Assembly: GCA_050084515.1 (NCBI GenBank)
Contig: CM114271.1
Coordinates: forward strand, 19,158,001-19,222,000
Length of the DNA: 64,000 bases
Direction of reading: 5' to 3'
Origin: Blasia pusilla
Taxonomy: Eukaryota > Marchantiophyta > Marchantiopsida > Blasiales
Positions 44,371-56,086 of this stretch are shown in pieces. The position numbers and the translations under genes are program-made. The notes under the pieces are model-generated. The model made no database searches, was not told where the DNA came from, and saw only the letters and a program-made list of their open reading frames with translations. Numbering within the stretch: the first letter of the stretch is position 1; each line of letters begins with the position of its first letter.

Positions 44371-45650
44371 ATTCAAAGCGAGTATAATTCATAATTCATC
44401 TCTATTATTTATGGGGCGTGTCTCTTCGTTTTGCAACCTTTTGAAGAACGATCCATGAATTTTCAGTTCATGGGATCAATGGTTTTCTAAGTCAATTATA
44501 TTGTTCATTTTCTTGATTAATAGGATAGTTCGACATTAATTTGAAAGACATTCAAGATTTTTGAGAACTAAGTAGCATTTTAAGAGTTGATTTAAATTCG
44601 TGTATGGCACGAATATAAATCAATTATTTTTATTTTTATAATATTTTTATTCAAGATAAAAATATTATATATTGTAAATTAAAATTTTCATTACTTTTAT
44701 CTACATCTATTTATATAATTATTGGCGATCGCATATGCATAATACGACAAAGATAATGAAACAATAAGATAAAATAGGTAATATCTTTGAATTTTTTTTT
44801 AACCCCATTAAATGAGTAGAAATAAAATAAAAAAATGAATAGGGATTTAAATGGAATATATTTAAATTAATTAATAATTAATTTAATATCATAATAAGTG
44901 ATTATTTGTATAAATTTTTTTAATAATTATGATAAATAACCAAAAATTTAGAATTTTTATCTCAATTCATATTTTATGGTTACAAGAAAAAAAATTTAAT
45001 GGAAAAGTAGATTTTGTTTAAATTTTACGAAAATATAAAATTACTTAGTGTATTCGGATATCCTTTAAATTTGAATGGAGTATTGTTATTACTAAGAACA
45101 CTGAAATGTTATTGTTCTTTTAAGATTTTAGAAAATAAAATTCATATTTAAAATTTAAATTAAATAATATGATTATTTTTTGAGAAAATTTTATTAATTG
45201 GCATGTAATATTTTTGGGAAAAGTGAATGAATTTGAATGGGAAAGGAAATAATTTTTTCAATTAAAATTAGTTAAGATTTTGGTTAGTGAATATAATTTT
45301 GGTGGGAATGGAAGAAAAATAGTTATTGTTTGAGCTTGTATTGAAGAATCAAATTATTTAGGGGAGATGGATGTTACTTGAAGGTGAAATTTTCTTACAC
45401 TTTTAAGATTTCAATAAATAAAAATTATATTTAAATTTTAATATTAAATAAAATTTTAAATTTTTAACATAATTAAAAAAATATCATTGACATAAAAAAA
45501 TTTTGAATTTATATATAACATAATTAATCCTTTCACTGATGAAAATTCTTAAAAATTTATTTATTTTTCATAAATACTTTTTTATTTTCCATGGAATGCA
45601 CGGATACTTACTAGTTAATTCGTAATTAATAACACGGTATTCCAATTTGC
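44371..45650. other. Very AT-rich stretch between two GC-rich islands
   Basis: About 1.3 kb consists almost only of A/T runs, with no frame above 60 residues and no gene. The contrast with both flanks is abrupt. Confidence 0.6.
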
Positions 45651-46600
45651 GAAATTCTTGTGGGCACAATAAATGTTTCACTGCCGAGCAGCCTTCATAA
45701 ATGTGCGGGGATCGATCGGAGGCCGTTCGCTCGCTCATCGATGGACCCGTGTCGGGCGACTGGGGAGGCGTTTAGGGGTTCGACTTTGGGGTTGGGGAGC
45801 GCCGGGAAACTGGAAACAGCTCCGGCGCGAAGCGAATTCCGCAAGACGGTTTCGGCGACGTGGAAAGCGCGAAATCGGATTTTTTCACTGTACATGGGAT
45901 GGATCTTTCCTTACGGACGAAGGGATGGAAGGATTCTGCATCGGTCCTTGTGGCGGTTGGTCGACTTCGTCAACTGTCGTGTCGATGCATGCACCGACTC
46001 ACCCTAAGTTCCTCCATCCGTCCATCGGTTGTCAATCATACAAGGGAACAACAGTGTGAGCGGGCTCCCATCCACTCGATGGAAAAGTCCCCACAAGAGA
46101 AACGGTCATCCGATGCAGCGGTCGGCAGAAGCGGAGGGCGGTGTCTCCCACTCAACCCATTCGACGTCCATTTCCGAAACCGGCAGTAATGCTTTCGCTT
46201 ATTATAGCCGCCTAGCTGCTTAATTCGGAGAAAGATGCACTTCCTTAAAAACGAGTGATGGAAAACCCATCGGAAGTACAAAAGAGGGGGACTCAAAGAG
46301 TCAAAACCTGAAGGCCACAACACTACCAGAAAAGGAAGAAGGGGGCATTCCCCCCCCTAACGACGAAACTCACCAACAGCAGAGACAATATCAGCAACAA
46401 CAAGAGAGCTATGACTACTACAGAGAGGAGAGGGAATTCGGAGAGGGAAACATTCCACCTTGGCCAGCTCCATCGGGACCGTTTCCCCAGGTGCGAATAA
46501 CTTCCTCCATTGTGCTTCTAACGAGTCCATTGTGCTTCTAACGAGTCTGAATCGAAAAACACTTTGGATCGAGTGGCTGTGAGAGCTCACGAGTGCACTG
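45651..46600. other. Second GC-rich island, overlapping frames without motifs
   Basis: Overlapping plus-strand frames (115, 128 and 109 residues, 45660-46189) and minus-strand frames (95 and 77 residues) are all Arg/Ser-rich and look compositional. A 21-base direct repeat CCATTGTGCTTCTAACGAGT(C) occurs twice at 46507-46548. Confidence 0.35.
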
Positions 46601-49239
46601 CATGTCTATGAGGGGACAAATCTATTAGTGTACTCTATTAGGGACTATCTATATATATTTTTGTTTTTATATATGTATATATATTTATTTATTTATTAGC
46701 ATACCCGTGAGATGTTATTATTTAAATAATTTTGAAATTTCATTTTTAAGATTTTACAAGTTTCATTTAAAATAAATTTTGAGAAATACAAGTGTGCATA
46801 GAATGAACAATCTTATTGCCAAATGGTTAAAAGAGTAAAACGAGAGAAATTTGTAAAATGAAGTGGCATTCTCCAATGAGAATATAAATATCAAAAAATG
46901 GTTCAAATAGGCTGTCATAGGCCTCCTAATATGTATTAACTTGTTCAGGCTAGAGGTGGAATGGGGAGCTCTAGCTCTGGTTTTAAGCTCTAGTAAGGCG
47001 AGGGGCACCAAAGTCTGATTAGTGGGTTTTAGAGAATGAATGAACGTTGCAGTTGTGGCGAGTGATGAACGAAAGAGGAATGTTGTTTGAGATGTTATGT
47101 GGAAGGGATATGCGTCTTCAACACTACGAGGGAAAATCAAGCCATTTTGAGAATTGGGGTTTTAGTTTCATATGAGATCATTGTGGTGAGAACCATTTTA
47201 AGTTGTGAAGCAATGTTGCCAAAGGTTGGAACGATCCCTCCTCCTTGAACTCTACCTAGTCCCAACTAATGGACCTCTAGCATGACATTAAGATGGATTT
47301 CAGTAAATTCCATACCTCCTTTGAGTCTCTCATGGTGTGGATGTGGCATATAAAGCATAGAATTTAGTATTAGTTCTGAAAAATATATATAATTGCCCTT
47401 CATAGTCTTGCAACTAGCTAGTCAAGTTTCGACTTCGATGGATCACACAAAGGTCTCTCCCTCTTGGGTATGCAATCATGACTTGCTTCTTGGGTCCCTA
47501 ATATTGTGGACTCTATAGACTTAGCTATTTGTGGTGATCCTTGTGAAGCCTCCTCATTTTCCACCTTTGCATTCATCATTTTTGGGCTCTAATGCTTCTT
47601 TTGAGTCATTTCTAAATGGAGGAAATGGCAGAGAGCTATCAATTTTATTTTGTCTAAGTGATTTTTTTTTTTCATTTTCTACCTATGGCGAGTGGGACAA
47701 GACGGGAAACCAATCAAAACTGGAGGAGGGAATTGGAGGTTTATCCCTCATCCTAGGGAGAAGGACTCACCCAACTCACTAAGCCAATATCCTTACTATA
47801 GAATCTCATGTGACAATGGGATTATTAACAATGTTCTTGAGATTCCTTTTTAAGTAGTGACATGCACCACATCTACTTGGCCACATGTAGAAGTAGAGGT
47901 AGTGGAGCCATATGCTTCTACAGTAAGTACACATCTATCTAGATGATTATATGGAACACTATATATGTGCTTGCCAAACCACATGAGACGAGTTGTTAGT
48001 TCTATAAACTCCGAATTTTATATGCCATCACTTTGGATAAGTATGTTGTCATTCAACTTTTGACCTCATTTTTCTAAGATGGAATGTTGTTATCTTGTCA
48101 AATTATGAATGCTTTGAACTTTCATGGATACTAATTATTTTTTCAACTACAAAATATATTTACAAGTACTTTTTGAGTCCCCTTGTGATTGCATAGTCAT
48201 AGTTTATTGCAATCATGCATTGCCAAGTATTTGGAGATAGAAATAACTCTCTAAAAATATTGGGAGGCAAAAGTTGGTGTGGGAATAAAAAATGCGCAAA
48301 AATATTCCCGCGAGACAAGTTTGTCAAGGATGGACATGAAAATTATTCTTTTGCAACCTTGATTCAGGGACGGCATGAGATACTATAGCTCATGACTAGA
48401 CTAGACTATGTATTTGGACAATAAGAAGCTAGATAAGAAGATCAAAGAATGTTCTTTACAATGGCTTTGGCATATAAGATATTGCCAAAGCATCCATGTC
48501 ATTGACAAAACATCCTATTGATTCTTTCATCCAAACAAGTAATTATCAAAATATCTCCAAATGGTTTTAAATTATTCCAATTAACATATTTGAAAAATAT
48601 ATATTCTTCAATTTTTTTTTCTTCCACTAGTTAATTAGTGGGTTTTTTTTCACTTTCAATTAGTACCTTAAGCAACCCAATGTTTTTTTTACCTTAGACG
48701 GATGTAAGAAAAAATTCCTGATCATTCTAATGTACTAGAGGTTGAAATTATCTCATATAACTAACTCTCCAAATTTTCAAGTGTTATTTAAAATCATTTT
48801 TGAACCATCTTATTGGTTTAGAAAATTAAAAATCCTGTTAGCTGAAAGGATGATTAAAACTGCCGAGAGGAGAGGAATTGGCAAATTGACTTAGCACTCT
48901 CCAACTTTGTGTAAATAAAAAGAAACGGGGCGATCGGAAATAGTGGTAGAATGGATTCTAGAAAAGGAGCCTTTCAAAACTAAGACTATGGAATCCCGAA
49001 TAGAGGGAAAAAGACCTCTAGAGAGAACGTCGATATCGAAACGTAGCTTGTGACGAGATATATGTAGCATATGCAAACGTGAGTACCGATCGAATGAGGA
49101 CCTCTAGAAACGATGTCGATGTTTGAAATCTCACTCGCGAAGACGCGTGTCGTAATTAGAATCGACTGATTTCGTGTCGTGTTGCGAGTCGAAGAGGTGG
49201 TAATAGCTGGCTGGCCCCAATATAATCAATCGATCTTGG
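46601..49239. other. Unassigned AT-rich intergenic stretch
   Basis: No gene, RNA gene or defined repeat is seen. The 125-residue minus-strand frame (46763-47140) is Leu/Phe/Ser-rich without domain motifs. Confidence 0.4.
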
Positions 49240-49530
49240 CCAGTTGGTGGCGCATAGCGAGCTTGGCGGGATCCACATGATAAGATTACCAGGACCCAGA
49301 TTATATGTGTAGGGCTCAGCTACCCTTCGGGCCTCGGAAACCTCCGAGATCTTCCAAGCTGCTTCGATCGATGCAGCTTCGAGGGTTTCGAAGAGGATCG
49401 CATCTTTTGGATTGTGAGATTCTCAGCTTAATAACACAGCTAATAACACTGGGTCGCTCAAAACAATCCGAGAGTCAGCCTGCTCTTGGGATTGGGGCTA
49501 ATCGAACGAGGCAGATCGAAAGGAATTAAA
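49240..49530 (+). repeat. Segment related to the region upstream of the UGT gene (copy 1)
   Basis: Blocks shared in order with 54806-55110 are: GCGAGCTTGGCGGGAT-CACATGAT, TCCAAG...CGATCGAT, GATTGTGAGATTC, GGGTCGCT-AAAA and CTCTTGGGATTGGG. The hAT element lies between the two segments. Confidence 0.65.
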
Positions 49531-49591
49531 CCGCTCGGTTCCTCCTGGGGGTTCGATGTGCAGGGAGAGGCCCAGACCGGGTGGTCCCAGG

Positions 49592-49606
49592 CAGGGCTCG
49601 GACAGT
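49592..49606 (+). repeat. Left terminal inverted repeat of the hAT element
   Basis: CAGGGCTCGGACAGT follows the target duplication GTCCCAGG (49584-49591). It pairs with 54184-54198 with one mismatch. Confidence 0.92.
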
Positions 49607-49826
49607 TATTTTTAGTATATCAGTTTTTTACCGGGACTATTTGAATCATTTAGGTTTTCTGAAATATGCCCCAGCCAACCCCCAAGATTTTTTCCCTTCT
49701 CAGGCTATTTCTTGCATGTAATTTGAATCACCAATTTTTTTATGGGCTTGGAAATGGCATGCCAGTTTTTTGCTGTCAGATTTTCTACCTTTCAGTTTAG
49801 TTCTGGTTATTATGAAAGTCCCCGGT

Positions 49827-50016
49827 AGCCTTATGAGCTCACCTCCTCATTTTCTTACCTCTGGCTGGAGTTGAACCAGAATTCCCCCTCCCAATTGGAG
49901 GCCAGAGGTGCTAAGAACCCTTCTTAGCCTTCTCAGCTCACCTCCTCATTACCTCTGGCTGGAGTTGAACCAGAATTCCCCCTACCAATTGGGGGCCAGA
50001 GGTGCTAAGAACCCTT
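49827..50016. repeat. Tandem pair of 91-96 bp repeats with a tRNA-arm-like fold
   Basis: The units 49827-49922 and 49926-50016 are nearly identical. Each can fold as an outer stem ACCTCTGG/CCAGAGGT enclosing two hairpins, CTGG-AGTTGAA-CCAG and CCTCC-CAATT-GGAGG. On the minus strand one loop reads TTCAACT, which fits the T-loop consensus, and the whole word GGTTCAACTCC fits a pol III B box with one change. There is no full tRNA (no clear D arm). Confidence 0.7.
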
Positions 50017-50123
50017 CCTACAAGGAGTATTCATAAAATGAACTTTCTTTGTAGGAGGGGTTTGACTACAAAAATAAATAACTAGTAAAAGCATTTGCAA
50101 AATGAAATGAAGTCATAGAGAAA

Positions 50124-52298
50124 CTAGGATGAAAGGTCAGGGTTAAGCTCACCTTCCTCAGCAGCTTCAAGTACAACGGGAGGAACAATGTACAACTCTG
50201 GATTAGCATATACAAATTTGTATTCCTTTGACTGTTTCCATGTGTCCATAGCAGAAATGAGGACCTTATCCACATCAAAATTCTCATTTGGACCCTCCAT
50301 ATTAACCATCAGCAAAGCTTCCAAGTGATAAGAGGTTAAGCTATTTCTTAACCTATTCTTAATGACATTTTGAATGCTAAAAGCTCTCTCACATGATGCT
50401 GTTGATACACATTGGACTCTAGCTATATCACCTAAAATACAGAGATTAGCATACTTAGCCTTCAGGATCGGACTACCACTTACCATACACCATAAGTCCT
50501 TGAAGGACTTCTCCTTCCATTCTGTCATGGCCTGAATCTTGAAGGCCAAGAATTCATTCTTGAGGGCTGCACCATCTAGAATAGGCTTTTTCACCCTGCA
50601 ATGCAAGGTTTTTTCCTGTCCATAGAAAGAGCTCAACATTTCCAAGTCTCTCACACCCCAATCTCTTAAACTAGATATGGTAGAAGGCATTTGGGATGGA
50701 TTGAGGATCTTAAAACCTCCAATGATGTTATTGTCTTCAAACCTTTCTTGCAAAGCTACACATATGGCCTCAAAGCAAAATTCCTCCGAAAAAAAAAAGC
50801 TTCTTCTAAATCCTTTCTGTCACATCCCTATCCATTTGGATTGAATGAAAGAAAGAACCCTTATCTTTGATTGCAAGCGCAGATATCATCACTAGGACCA
50901 TAGTTAGGAAGGAGATGAAAACCGCTAGGCGAGAAATGAGATAGGCATTCATATCTACACTTTCATGTACATAATTCATTCTAACATGTGCTATCTCGGT
51001 CGAACAATAGAAGCAACGCTAGATATATCAACAAACTTCATCCTGGAATAACTTGCTCAACATTGCCATAGAATGAAGGATGTCACCGTAAAGTATAAAA
51101 TGTAAATCATTTTGAAGGACTTTAACCTCTTTAGAAGATGTGACGCTACCCCATCATCTTCCTCGGATTCAGCAGAGAGAAGTAGACCATGACCGATTCT
51201 AAACTATCACATAAAGAGGTAACGGCTTGCCACCTGCTAAGCCATCGACCTTCTCGATCTTGTTTCATGACTTTCCTAGAATCGTGTAGCTCCTCTTGTA
51301 AAGAAGAGAGACAAGACTTCCTCTTAGAACTCTTCTTGAAATAAAATGCAGAATTCAAAATGTTATCAACCTCATCACTAAGTTCCTTGCACCTTGGGCT
51401 CTTTGCTGCTGCAAGAGCAGCTAAGTTTGTCCGGTGTGCCACACAATGGACGTTTGTCATGTAAGGGTTAACATTCCTCTTCAAACGGGCACTTACCCCA
51501 TTCCTACTACCTACCATAGTGTTGGCCCCATCAGACCCAAAACCAACCATCTTCTCAAAATTCAATTCCCATTCCCTAAGTAAGGATACTAAACAATCTG
51601 AAATGGACTCGGCATCCTTGTTCTCAACCTTGATCAATCCTAAGAAGGAGGTGCACACTTGACCTTCATCAAGGTAAGTGACAAAGGCAACGAGGTGTCC
51701 TGTTACTGATATGTCAGTGGATTCATCTACCATTATTCCGTAAAAGGGACTAAGTCTAACCCTAGCTAGAAGCAATCTTTGAATTACCAAACTAATACAT
51801 GTTATCATATGTGCACATGTCTTGTCATCCTGATACATCGATTTTGTGAGCATCATATATCCAGATTTGAGTAATGTACAGAGACCAGGGAATGAGGAAA
51901 ATGCAATATTATACTTAGCCATGAAGTATGCTCCTCGAAAAAGATTAAGCATCGCTAAATCACAGTTTCTATTGGTGCTTGCAATAGCTTTCTGTAGAGT
52001 TTTTCTACCACTATATTGAGCCCAAGCCAGATTTTTTATGTTCCTTGGATTTACCATGGTCTGTGAAGGCAGAAATCTTCACATTGATGGCTCTGGATGT
52101 GGCAAATACAGATTTCCCTCCTGAGTCCTTGCACACTTTACAGAATACCCTCCCCGTGTGAGGCTCAAATTGAATCCATTCAAAAGCTTGATACCAAGAG
52201 TCTTTCCAAAGCCTGTTGTTCTCTTCTATCTTTGAAGAGGCAAGATCTGAAGGAGAATCTATCTCCTCACATGAGTTGGTTTCTACTTGCTGGTTCAC
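50124..52298 (-). pseudogene. hAT transposase, lightly damaged
   Basis: Transposase cuts and pastes the element. Reading leftward, the first frame (52298-52011, 95 residues) has a TTF/BED-type zinc finger (FCKVCKDSGGKSVFA, then H..SKEHKKS). The second (52057-51146, 303 residues) has the catalytic region: GIMVDESTDISVTGHLVAF, GFGSDGANTMVGSRNGVSA, NVHCVAHRTNLAALAA and RWLSRWQAV. A broken stretch follows (51145-50754), with readable pieces such as ILHSMAMLSKLFQDEV between stops. The last frame (50753-50124, 209 residues) has the C-terminal dimer region CVSTASCERAFSIQNVIKNR with the catalytic Glu. Two frame breaks separate the three parts; otherwise the key residues are present. The family is the plant zinc-finger 862/DUF4371-like hAT group. 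Confidence 0.9.
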
Positions 52299-52970
52299 TA
52301 ATGATCCTCTTCATAAACCCCATATCAGTAGAAGGGATTTTTGTCTCTTACCCCTACATGCATTGTTGGCTGAAATATCCTCCATAAGGAACTTTGAGAG
52401 TTCACTACTTTGAAACCCTTTGTAAAGGGTTTAGGCTCAAACGGTTTCAAGGGTTTCTGAGATTCAGAACCAATGAAAGGCTCCCAAAACTTCAACAAAG
52501 AGCGAGAGAGAGAGAGATACAAGAGTGCAACGTAAAACCCAAGTCCCCGACCCCTACTCCCTCGGGCCCCAACTCCCTAACTCCCGAGAGAATACAGAAA
52601 ATAAGCGGCGGCGATTAGGAGGAGAATGCGCAGTGTGTGCGGGTCTCCCCAACTCTCTCCCCACTCCCGAGTCCCAAAACCTGAGTCCTAATAGTAGGGA
52701 TGAGGCTTGGATGAGCGTCTCGAGACTGAGTGAGTTACACTCGCATGTCCAACTCCGGAAGTCAATGAGACACCGATTTCGTCCGATTTCTTCTTTTTCC
52801 ACTTTTTTTCAACACTGAAAGATGGAGCAGCGTGAATTAGGATCGAAAGCAGCAGAGCAATACAAAGATTGAGCGAACATAATAAGAATGAGCAATGGCC
52901 CAAGACAAGCAGAGAGTGCAAATACGCGCCACGACCATTCAGATTCAAGGAGGAGAGAGCAGAAATGAGG
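52299..52970 (-). other. hAT element, region upstream of the transposase
   Basis: This is non-coding leader of the transposase. Frames of 65-97 residues on both strands are compositional. A short direct/inverted AAACCCTTTGTAAAGGGTTT lies at about 52414-52433. Confidence 0.5.
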
Positions 52971-53840
52971 GAGGAGAGCTCCGATGAGTCCGATCCCTAG
53001 GCGCCCAAGACGACGAGCGAACAAGATAAGCATGAGACGGGTCAAGAACAGAGAGAGCAATCAAGAAAACTTCATAAGGTTGCAATGCGCCCAAGACAAG
53101 CACGGTCGACCGGGTCGACCCTAGCCTCCCTCTCTCCCCAAAGGCTCGACAGATCAGGATCCAAGGTCACCGACCATGGCAGGATTCAAGGAGAGGATGA
53201 GATGAGGGTGCTTGTCAGTCTTTGAGGGAGATTAACGAGAAGGCTGAAGCTCCGATGAGTCCGATCCCTAGGCGCCCAAGGCGACGACGAGCAGACGAGC
53301 AGGGCTGCAAGAGAAAGCACAGACTGCAAGAGAAAGCACAGACGCGAGTCATGCGGCCACGGGCAGAGAGCAGCCAGGGAGGAGAGAGCGAATTTGCTGC
53401 CAAAACTTCAGAAGGTTGCAAATGCCTCAAGCATGGTCGACCGGGCTCGACCCCTACTCCCCTGCCTCCCTCTCTCCGGACCAAGGCTCGGACAGGATCA
53501 GCATCCGAAGGTCACCGAAGCGGGCAGGCCTCGAGACAGAGAGCGCGATGAGGATGAGTCGATGAGGGTGCTTGTCTGTCTTTGCCGCAATGCCGAGAGA
53601 TTAACGAGAAGGCTGAAGCTCCGATGAGTCCGATCCCTAGGCGCCCAAGGCGACGACGAGCAGACGAGCAGGGCTGCAAGAGAAAGCACAGACGCGAGTC
53701 ACGCGGCCACGGGCAGAGAGCAGCCAGGGAGGAGAGAGCGAATTTACTGCCAAAACTTCAGAAGGTTGCAAATGCCTCGAGCAGGGTCGACCGGGCTCGA
53801 CCCCTACTCCCCTGCCTCCCTCTCTCCCGACTCCTGACTC
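52970..53840. repeat. Three imperfect tandem blocks (period 271-369 bp) in the hAT leader
   Basis: GCTCCGATGAGTCCGATCCC recurs at 52978, 53249 and 53618. Each copy is followed by related text including AAGGTTGCAA and GGTCGACCGGG. The second and third blocks are almost identical for about 270 bases. The 109-residue frames here read through the repeats and I do not count them as genes. Confidence 0.88.
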
Positions 53841-54183
53841 CCAAGTCCCGAAGTGCCAACTGCCGTCCGATGATTCCGATCATCCGCACCCTAGAAGGGA
53901 CGGCTGGATGAACCTGCACACTCCCCCCCTTGTCCACTACCCTCTTGACACCTGTCGGGCCCCGGCACCTCCTTCCCCCGGTCGGAAAATGCCTGGAAGT
54001 TTGAATACGTCCGGTTACACTGCCGGGAAAGTCCAACCGGCTTCGTCAAGCTGGCCGGCGTTCAAGACTTCAGGCAGCTCCCTGCCGGCGCTACCTCTTC
54101 CCTCTCCGGTTTTGTCCCCGGCCTAAAAGCTGGTCGTCGGTAAATCTTCATTTCTGCCGGCAGCCTTTACAAAGGATGCCGGT
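53841..54183. repeat. Right subterminal region of the hAT element with GCCGG repeats
   Basis: At least six GCCGG or CCGGC words occur between 53980 and 54186, in both orientations. hAT transposases typically bind such subterminal repeats. The binding is inferred. Confidence 0.5.
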
Positions 54184-54198
54184 ACTGTCCGAGCCTTG
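54184..54198 (-). repeat. Right terminal inverted repeat of the hAT element
   Basis: ACTGTCCGAGCCTTG is followed by the target duplication GTCCCAGG (54199-54206). Confidence 0.92.
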
Positions 54199-54206
54199 GT
54201 CCCAGG

Positions 54207-56086
54207 CTTCATTCACCTGGCCATTAATGGCACAGCTTGGTCGTAGGAAGGTGGAAGTCGGTTCAGAAAAGCTCCTCCCGGAATAGAAATCTGGAAGTCG
54301 AAAGCCATGTGTGATGTGTGTATTGGGAGAAATCGTACGACAAAAACTGAAGCAACAACAAATACGTGAGAACCTCCGAAGCCGTCACGTGGCTACTCCA
54401 ACGTCTCGAATCGAAGCTCTACCTACGATCGTCAGAGTTTCGTCCATCGCTCCAATCCGTCACGAATAGAAAATCTGTCCGTGGAGTTTCGAATGTCTCC
54501 TGCCGCTCCGTAGTCGAACGAAAGAGTAAATGTCCCAGCTCCGTTTTACATAGACCGGAGAGAAGGGACTCTCTCTCTCTCTCTCTCGATCGATCTCTAC
54601 CTGGGTGCATATATCGTCCCCACGATCGACACCGATCGACCAGTACGAGTTCGGAAGAAGAATCTGCATATGCCATTCGTGGGGCTCCAACGTTGGATAG
54701 TTCTTCACATTTCGCTCGATCCTGAAGATAAATGTCATCGCGGCAACCGAAATCCTGTCGCAAGCTAATTATAACAAAAGCCACTTGCTGCGCTCAGGAG
54801 ATCTAGAGCGAGCTTGGCGGGATGCACATGATGATGATAAGGGGCACCCGTGGAGCTATAAATATTATTTGTAAAGCGGGCTTGGGCAGTGGCTCCAAGA
54901 CTTTCCAACCTTTCGAAGGGCACGCGCGCGTGCAGCATCGATCGATCGATCGGAGCCCCTCGATCGCTCCAGTGCTCGCGTCTAGCCAGTGGTGCACTGT
55001 AGAGCATCGAATAATCTCGATTGTGAGATTCACAAGTTATCAGCAACGGGTCGCTTAAAATACGAGATTCTTCCTCTTGGGATTGGGAACCAGATCGAAC
55101 GCACGATATCGATCGAAGCCTCTCTGCTTCAGCATTCGCGATCGAGTTCCACATCTCTACCACTCCGGGCTTCCCCCTCCAAGCAAGGCTACTCACTGCC
55201 TCCGTCTGTGTGCGAATATTCCGCAACCCCTCGTGCTCTCCGATCTTCGAACAGGTTCCCATCGATCATTACCTATATATATATATACAGGCTGACATCT
55301 AATTTTACAAAGCTCTAAACCAGAGAGAAACAAACGATCTGGCCAAGTCGACATACACCTAGCCGCCACAGGCCGCACCTGTCGAAGCTTTTCCTGCTGT
55401 CTCGCAAGCGAATGAGTTCAGCTCCAGCAGGTGGCTGGTGCATATATGCAGACCGTGCTTGCTTGGAGTTGGGGATCGCGCATCGAACAGTTACTTCACT
55501 CGCCGCCTTTCGTTCGACATTCAAAATTCAATTTCGGTCTTCCTGCAGCTGCAGCGTCCGGGCCATCGAGGTCCGCTTGCGTGGGGCTCGAAGCTACAGG
55601 TAGTTCGGGAGCTGAAAGTGCTCGAGCTTTACAGAGCATGACCGTGAAGCAGCAACTATATTTACATCCGTCGATATCGATACGAACGAGTACCCCACGA
55701 GTTCCCGGTCATTTTCCTGTTCCCATATTCAAATATACCAATTCGACACTCTGTTTTTCCGACGCTTCATTCACTCTTCGGTAATCGGGGATTCGTCAAT
55801 TCTGACTGTGTATCTTCGAAGCTAGACCCGTGGGAGTCGAGCTCGAAGTGCCACTGGATGTTTGGATCCGTACGTGCGGAGAGCTCCATCTGTAAACGGT
55901 TCGAAATTCTGAGCGTCTAGAATTGGGTCGAAGTGTACACGAGCGCGCTCGCCTTCAGCTTCTTCCGGTGCGGGCCTCGATAACGCTCGCGGGAGAGCGA
56001 ATTAGCCGGTCTGGATCAGACAGACGGGGCTCGGAAGCTCGTCGATCGTCCGAACGAAAGCAAGCTGCGCGGGTGATCGGTCGAAC
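54207..56086 (+). promoter_or_regulatory. Region upstream of the UGT gene
   Basis: It includes the segment 54806-55110 related to 49240-49530, a TATA-like GCTATAAATATT at 54849-54860, a (CT)n run at about 54570-54587, a GATCGATC run at about 54935 and a (TA)n run at 55269-55286. Overlapping frames of up to 165 residues on the minus strand lack motifs. The true transcription start is not evident. If the TATA at 54849 is used, the leader would be over 1 kb and probably spliced. Confidence 0.4.
54806..55110 (+). repeat. Segment related to 49240-49530 (copy 2)
   Basis: It shares ordered blocks with the segment left of the hAT element; see that entry. It contains the TATA-like word. Confidence 0.65.

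Larger units (their letters stand above)
49592..54198 (-). mobile_element. hAT-superfamily DNA transposon (4.6 kb)
   Basis: The ends are CAGGGCTCGGACAGT (left) and the reverse complement of CAAGGCTCGGACAGT (right), a 15-base inverted pair with one mismatch. They are flanked by the 8-base duplication GTCCCAGG (49584-49591 and 54199-54206), as hAT elements make. The transposase is on the minus strand (52298-50124). GCCGG/CCGGC words recur near the right end (53990-54190), like hAT subterminal binding repeats. A tandem pair of tRNA-like repeats and a triplicated block lie outside the coding part. Confidence 0.93.

Noticed and set aside
49857-49909. A tRNA gene
   Set aside because: Only a T-arm-like hairpin and an outer stem can be formed; there is no D arm, the second hairpin loop is too short for an anticodon loop, and the unit is a tandem repeat.
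53222-53911. Arg-rich 109-residue frames with repeated text
   Set aside because: They read through the triplicated hAT leader block; no domain, and the repeat explains the similarity.
54366-55784. Several overlapping frames of 90-165 residues upstream of the UGT
   Set aside because: Frames overlap on both strands with low-complexity Arg/Ser composition and no motif; GC-rich DNA has few chance stops.
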